64,000 nucleotides of DNA, from positions 5,803,102-5,867,101 of the forward strand of contig NW_002060944.1 in assembly GCF_000150275.1 (NCBI RefSeq). Direction: 5' to 3'. The notes below the pieces were generated by a model. The model did not search any database and had not been told where the DNA came from. It worked only from the letters and a program-made list of their open reading frames with translations. The stretch's first letter is position 1; the number at the start of each line of letters is the position of its first letter. This DNA is from Trichoplax adhaerens. Lineage: Eukaryota; Placozoa; Uniplacotomia; Trichoplacea; Trichoplacidae. Made by a program: the position numbers and the translations under genes. This document shows positions 52,301-64,000 of the stretch, piece after piece.

Positions 52301-52560
52301 AAACAGCATAGTGTAACCAAAACTGATAACAACACTGAGTGGCATGTAAATCTTCTCCCATCATAGAGGTATTGAGTTATAGAATTTGCCTTGACATCTA
52401 GAGCAATTTACATATTAACATTCCATCGTTAGCTAACCTACCTACCTAATCCAGTTACAACAACCCTTCTGCTACTAATATTGACAGAAGTGGATAATTT
52501 CCTACCATGAAGGAGCAAACGAGTTGTATGTAATGATCCTTTCCTCAATCGCTCCATCAT
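49304..52560 (-). CDS. OXSM: Mitochondrial 3-oxoacyl-[ACP] synthase (beta-ketoacyl synthase, KAS II type)
   Basis: This condensing enzyme adds malonyl-ACP to acyl-ACP in mitochondrial fatty-acid synthesis, which supplies lipoate precursors. Thirteen exons give about 455 residues (human 459): 52446-52560, 51539-51630, 51419-51449, 51220-51284, 51019-51126, 50824-50895, 50614-50700, 50403-50554, 50167-50281, 49869-50073, 49718-49795, 49560-49630 and 49304-49480. The N-terminus ([20 protein letters not shown], no acidic residue after Glu3) fits a mitochondrial presequence before [17 protein letters not shown]. Catalytic residues are present: Cys200 in [10 protein letters not shown], His341 in [11 protein letters not shown], Lys373 in VSSNKG and His378 in [12 protein letters not shown]. 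The C-terminal [12 protein letters not shown] motif ends the fold. The third exon is a 31-base microexon. All phases close. Confidence 0.97.
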
Positions 52561-54748
52561 TTTAACATTTTATGAAGAATTATATTAATAATAATAATAA
52601 TGATGTCATGAATCAATTCCTTGGGTAGCCTCCACTCCAGCCGAAGTTAAAATGACGATGGCAACAGTAACTATCGCGTACTATCACTATAGTAGAAATA
52701 TACATAGGACAGTAGTATGTTCGAAACATGCAATATGGAGCATACTGTACTCTATGTATTCCTCCCCGGTTGGGTAAGGACTGCATTTTCTAGCTTGCAA
52801 AGATTTCCTATTAGGCTTTACCCCCTGCTATACGCTGTCCAATGCAGTCTATAAAATTAAACAGACAGTATACAGAATGATGCAAAATCTCGGTAAAGTT
52901 GGACGACGCTTAAAATGGTGTTGATTATACTGTCCATTTAAATCAAGGAGTCAAAAAATTACCTTGATTCCTATTGCTCTTCTTATTTCCACTAGTATCT
53001 TCAAGATTAAATTCTTCTTTAGGCAGACTGTGCAGACAATATGTAAAACGCTACAAAAGTTAGACGACGCCCAAAATAATGCTGATGATATAATGTACAC
53101 TAGATTTATTACAAGGAGGCAAAGACTACCTTGATTCTTATTTACTCTTTTATTTCCGCTAGTATCTTAAAGATTAAATTCTTCTTTAGATAGCAGACTG
53201 TGCAGACAGTATTTAAAACGCTACAAAAGTTAGACGACGCCCAAAATAATGCTGATGATATGCTGTACTGTACAGTAGATTTATTCCAAGGAGTCAAAGG
53301 CTACTTTGATTCTTATTTACTCTTCTTATTTCCGCTAGCATCTTCAAGATTAAATTCTTCTTTAGATGGCAGACTGAGCAGACAGTATGTAAAACGCTGC
53401 AAAAGTTGGACGACGCCCAAAATAATGCTGATGATATACTGTACTGTACAGTAGATTTATTACAAGGAGTCAAAGACTACTTGATTCTTGTTACTCTTCT
53501 TATTTCCGCTAATATCTTCAAGATTAAATTCTTCTTTATATAGCAGACTGTAGCAGACAGTATGTAAACGCTGCGAAATCTCTGAAAAGTTGGATTACGC
53601 CTAAAATAATACTGATGATATACTGTACCGCTAGTTTCTTAAAGATTAAATCCTTCTTTATTTTTTATTATTTGAAGAAGGACCGTCGCTGCTTTACATG
53701 TAGCTTTATTTAGAGTACTCTTGGTTAAGCCGACAGCTACGAAATAGTACACGTAGGTTTTATGGTACATACTGTCATAAATTCCCTTTACGAGAAATGC
53801 TAACTTAATTGTATATTACAATTGTAAGCAGGTTCTCCTTCTACATCTCAGAGATTGAACCATGAACTTGTTCGAGAAATATGCTCCTTAATATTATACT
53901 GATTAATAATTAGCGAGACAATAGTAATCGGCAAAGATGATTCTTCGTAAATAGTCGAATTTTTAATAGTGTTCATTACAAGAGAAGCCCTGTTTCAATA
54001 GCATAATATCAAACAAATCAAGGCTCTATAACAAACAGCTACAAGTATTATGCTAATATCAATGACAGGAATAACCCTATCAACACAAAACTACCGGCAT
54101 CATTTAGTTATTCTTAATATACCCGTAGTCAATATTCTAATAGATCATTGGTAGTGATTTACACAATATCTGTATACGAGAGTTGTAATATGAATTCCAG
54201 TTGTCATAACGAGGCCATTTGTTAAAGGCATGTGAACTTTTCTACGAGTATTCTACTAGCCCATCTGCAAACGACTTATTACAGTATATGATTTATCTAT
54301 GCAGTTATAAATATATTCTAGCTATTGCGAAAATATTACTTCTTGCGTAGATAGCCTTACAATATTCTATTTGGTAACAATTTATAAATAGTAAATCTAC
54401 GCAATTGCCTATATATTCTAATGATAATAATGAGTGCTGTTTTCTGATATAGATAATTTTGTAATATTCAAATTTTATAGTGGTTTATAAATACTCAAGG
54501 TATCGAATAAATACAATCATGGTTAAGTTGCAAAATTGTAGGCAATTACACGCTAATTTTACAAAGACTCGCTTATTCTATCAGATCGAATATGTCTATT
54601 TAATAATTGAACTAATAGAGGAGACATTCAATTTATACAATATCGCAAGAAGAGCCTATGCTTATCTTCCGTCAATATTAGTAACAATACAGTAGTAAAT
54701 ATATCTTTTTGCGAGAGAAAAATATTCTGTTGTCATTCTTAATACCGT
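52561..54748. other. Intergenic region between OXSM start and guanylyl cyclase 3' end
   Basis: Both flanking genes are on the minus strand, so this holds the OXSM promoter side and the cyclase 3' flank. A tandem array takes up 52858-53670. The rest, including 53670-54748, is AT-rich with no exon I can support. Confidence 0.65.
52858..53670. repeat. Tandem array, five units of about 176 bp
   Basis: Each unit contains AGACTGTGCAGACAGTATGT, AAAACGCTACAAAAGTTAGA, CGACGCCCAAAATAATGCTG, then ATTTATTACAAGGAGTCAAA, and ends with CTTCAAGATTAAATTCTTCT. Units start near 52862, 53020, 53192, 53370 and 53545. The first and last are the most diverged. Units three and four carry the perfect palindrome TACTGTACAGTA (53266-53277 and 53442-53453). 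Confidence 0.92.
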
Positions 54749-61493
<6,745 letters not shown>

Positions 61494-64000
61494 CTACAAA
61501 TAAATTGAAATTGAAATTACTGAAATATTAATCGGCTGAAATAGATTTATAGCTATCTACGATATTTTCTTTACTATTTGTTTTAGCATCAGTTAGATAA
61601 TGACCGAAATGACCATTACTGATAACAGAATTGAATTAACAGAACGATAACATGGAGATTTGTTCAAATTAAAGCCATTAAAAATTGGATATTTATCTAT
61701 ATTAAATAAGTAGTGATCGATATCTTTCGAAAATAATGATACTTTTTAATAGCTGATTCAGGAGTGAATTATTTGAAGAAAATGTTAATCATTTACGGAT
61801 TATATTCCATTTTCAACAAAGCAGCTCTAAAATCTTAGTAAAACATCCTCTTATGTATCTATATTAGTCTGCTCTACCAGATAATCAATCTGAAGTCTTC
61901 CTTTAACTGTACCGTTCTGATAATCACCGTAACAATTAATTTATATGGCACCGTTGGTTAATTAATGGAAGGTTGGCATCTAATTTGCCATATCTATCCT
62001 CTCAATCAGTCATGTCTTTTTTTCAAATTAAATTGTCTAATATCTTATCATTAGTGCCGCATTGAAATCAATATTCAAATTATTTTAATAAAGTATCCAA
62101 CTGCTATTCATTTGGCCATTACTATCCCTCATTCTTAAAATTCGGATGCTTTAAATTACAGTCTAAAAGCTCAATCTGGTCACGTATTGTAATAGATCCA
62201 TTATGGACTGTTGTAGGTTTATATTTGTTTTAAATTTAGTCGATGTACTCATATGTTCCTTTTATCGACATAGGGGGTACTCTACGCATGATAGTTGACT
62301 GAACCTCAATAGATAGAACTAGAAATTAATTTCCATGGTTAAAGCTATATATCAATATCGTATCAGGGAATGCGGTTATTACTAATGTAATAAAACAGTC
62401 TTATGAAATCTTAACTGATTAACATATCTTATGATCGGTTGCAATTATTTATGATAAATCAATGCTAAAAGGATAAAGAAGATCATCGTCCGATCAAAAT
62501 GAAGTTTTAACGAGAGACAAAATCGACTGATTAATATAGCTGTGAATTTTAACCGTTCAGTTTGAGTGAAATAGTGAAAAGAAACTATTTACTTCCACCC
62601 TGTAATTATAATTAAAGAAAATATTCGCATTACTTACGCTGCAATAACAGTATATTCTAGTATCTTAACGAAATAAATGTTAGATAGTAGGTAATCGATA
62701 TTGTATAGTCTTTCCAATATGAAAACATTGATCTCAATCTATTGATGTGTATTGTGGTTTAAAACTATCTTTTTGGCTTACTAATCATGCATAATTTTAA
62801 TATATTAATTTGAATTTTAGGTAAAGCTATATGACCATTTGATCAATCTATCTCCTCGCAACTAATGTAAAAATAAAAGTTAGTATCTATCTTTTCAGTT
62901 ACCTAACAAGATACAGCACTGAAATAATTTATAAATAAAAGACCATTTCACTGCATAATCGAATAAAAATCCACAATTGCAGTTATCTGTTGTCGTACTT
63001 GTAAAGCAATTTACTTTCCAAGAATAATAGAGAAAAATTGGACGATGACCATGTTCTCGATGGGGTTGATGATATTTATGAAATATTGTATAATAGAACT
63101 ATCGCATAAAAGTTAAAAAATAATCTTTTAACCGCGTAATATCTCACATTATACTTATCGATGTAGAATTAAAGATTTATGAAATCTACTATTTATAATC
63201 TATAAGGAATACAGCCATTTTAAGTCTATTCATGTTATTTTTGAGAATTTTAGTGTGCCAATTTTTAATTATGTAGACTGCAACAAATAGATATTGCAAA
63301 AGTCTTCAGTGAATAGTAATAATTATTTCTCAATAAAACAGCACAGTATGGCACCGTAAACTAGCACTCTCTGATCAAATGGATATCTTAATGGAAGAAA
63401 GTAAAGATCCTGTCTTAATTATATGACATAGAAGGTTGTTGACAGATTTGAAGGGTATACTAGTGTATAATAACATTTTTAAACGCTATTGTCTTATGAT
63501 CTATGGAGGAAAAACTGTTAAATGACGGAAAGGAGTATTTCTTTTTCGGCAAATACAATTATATATAGGAAAATCAGACATTAAGCGTAATTGTACATTC
63601 GATTTCGAAATTTCTACCGTATATTAATTGAAGCTGAGGATAGAATTAGAGTTGGGTAAATTGTATTTATAATTTTTCAACTTCTGTGTCTGTTCTTTCG
63701 GAATGGAACAGCGGATAATTTTGATGTTAAGAAGTAATAACAATCTATTAATTATAGGTTAGGTAGTAGACATCAATTAGATAATTATAGGATTTCATCG
63801 AGACAATTGTCCTTGTAATCATACGTTGTTCACAATAAGTTAATAAGGTAACAAAAACAAAGTGTTTAATCAATTAAGAGAATTCTATGCCCATTTTATC
63901 TCCAACAAACTATGATAAATCTACAGTAAAATGAAAACATTGTAGGAAAGAATCTACAGTATTCTGCAAACTACTAAATATTTTGATTAAAATTTAGTTA
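61494..64000. other. AT-rich region upstream of the first identified cyclase exon
   Basis: The missing signal peptide and first half of the ligand-binding domain should lie on the minus strand here or beyond the right edge. The first exon found begins at an intron acceptor (TTTGTAG|TTATCG) in phase 1, so it is not the first coding exon. I saw no phase-compatible, ligand-domain-like exon. An open stretch on the minus strand near 62940-63080 has no family resemblance. Confidence 0.6.

Noticed and set aside
53200-53454. Plus-strand 84-codon frame with an internal repeat
   Set aside because: Translation of the 176-bp array; no splice or codon-use support.

Overview
The window is AT-rich animal DNA. 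It holds five intron-rich genes with short introns (mostly 50-500 bases), spliced with the standard code and GT-AG (two GC-AG) signals, and no prokaryotic features. The gene content (a full cubilin, a mitochondrial ketoacyl synthase, a receptor guanylyl cyclase) and the compact layout fit a placozoan (Trichoplax or Hoilungia type). Metazoan is certain; placozoan is my inference from style and divergence.

Layout: (1) 1-5930, minus strand: TIMELESS/Tof1 replication-fork protein, about its N-terminal half; its 3' part runs off the left edge. (2) 5931-9390: intergenic, with a degenerate tandem array, a 33-bp near-perfect palindrome and a GPCR-like relic. (3) 9391-35000, minus strand: complete cubilin gene with signal peptide, N-terminal assembly segment, 8 EGF and exactly 27 CUB domains, the same architecture as vertebrate cubilin. 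Most of it is invisible to simple ORF calling because it lies in about 45 exons. (4) 35001-44567: a 9.6-kb stretch with no gene I can support, carrying a local duplication and a GC-richer area just upstream of the next gene. (5) 44568-48877, plus strand: cytoplasmic dynein 1 intermediate chain, 17 exons. (6) 49304-52560, minus strand: mitochondrial 3-oxoacyl-ACP synthase (OXSM), 13 exons, convergent with the dynein gene. (7) 52561-54748: intergenic with a five-unit tandem array. (8) 54749-61493, minus strand: receptor guanylyl cyclase of natriuretic-peptide-receptor type, missing the start of its ligand-binding domain. (9) 61494-64000: no exon found.

The five genes are housekeeping or signalling genes of unrelated pathways (fork protection, endocytosis, retrograde transport, mitochondrial fatty-acid synthesis, cGMP signalling). 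I see no operon or gene-cluster logic. Exon models were built by hand from splice signals, reading-frame phase and recalled family sequence. Phases close at nearly every junction, so boundaries should be right to within a few bases, except where stated.
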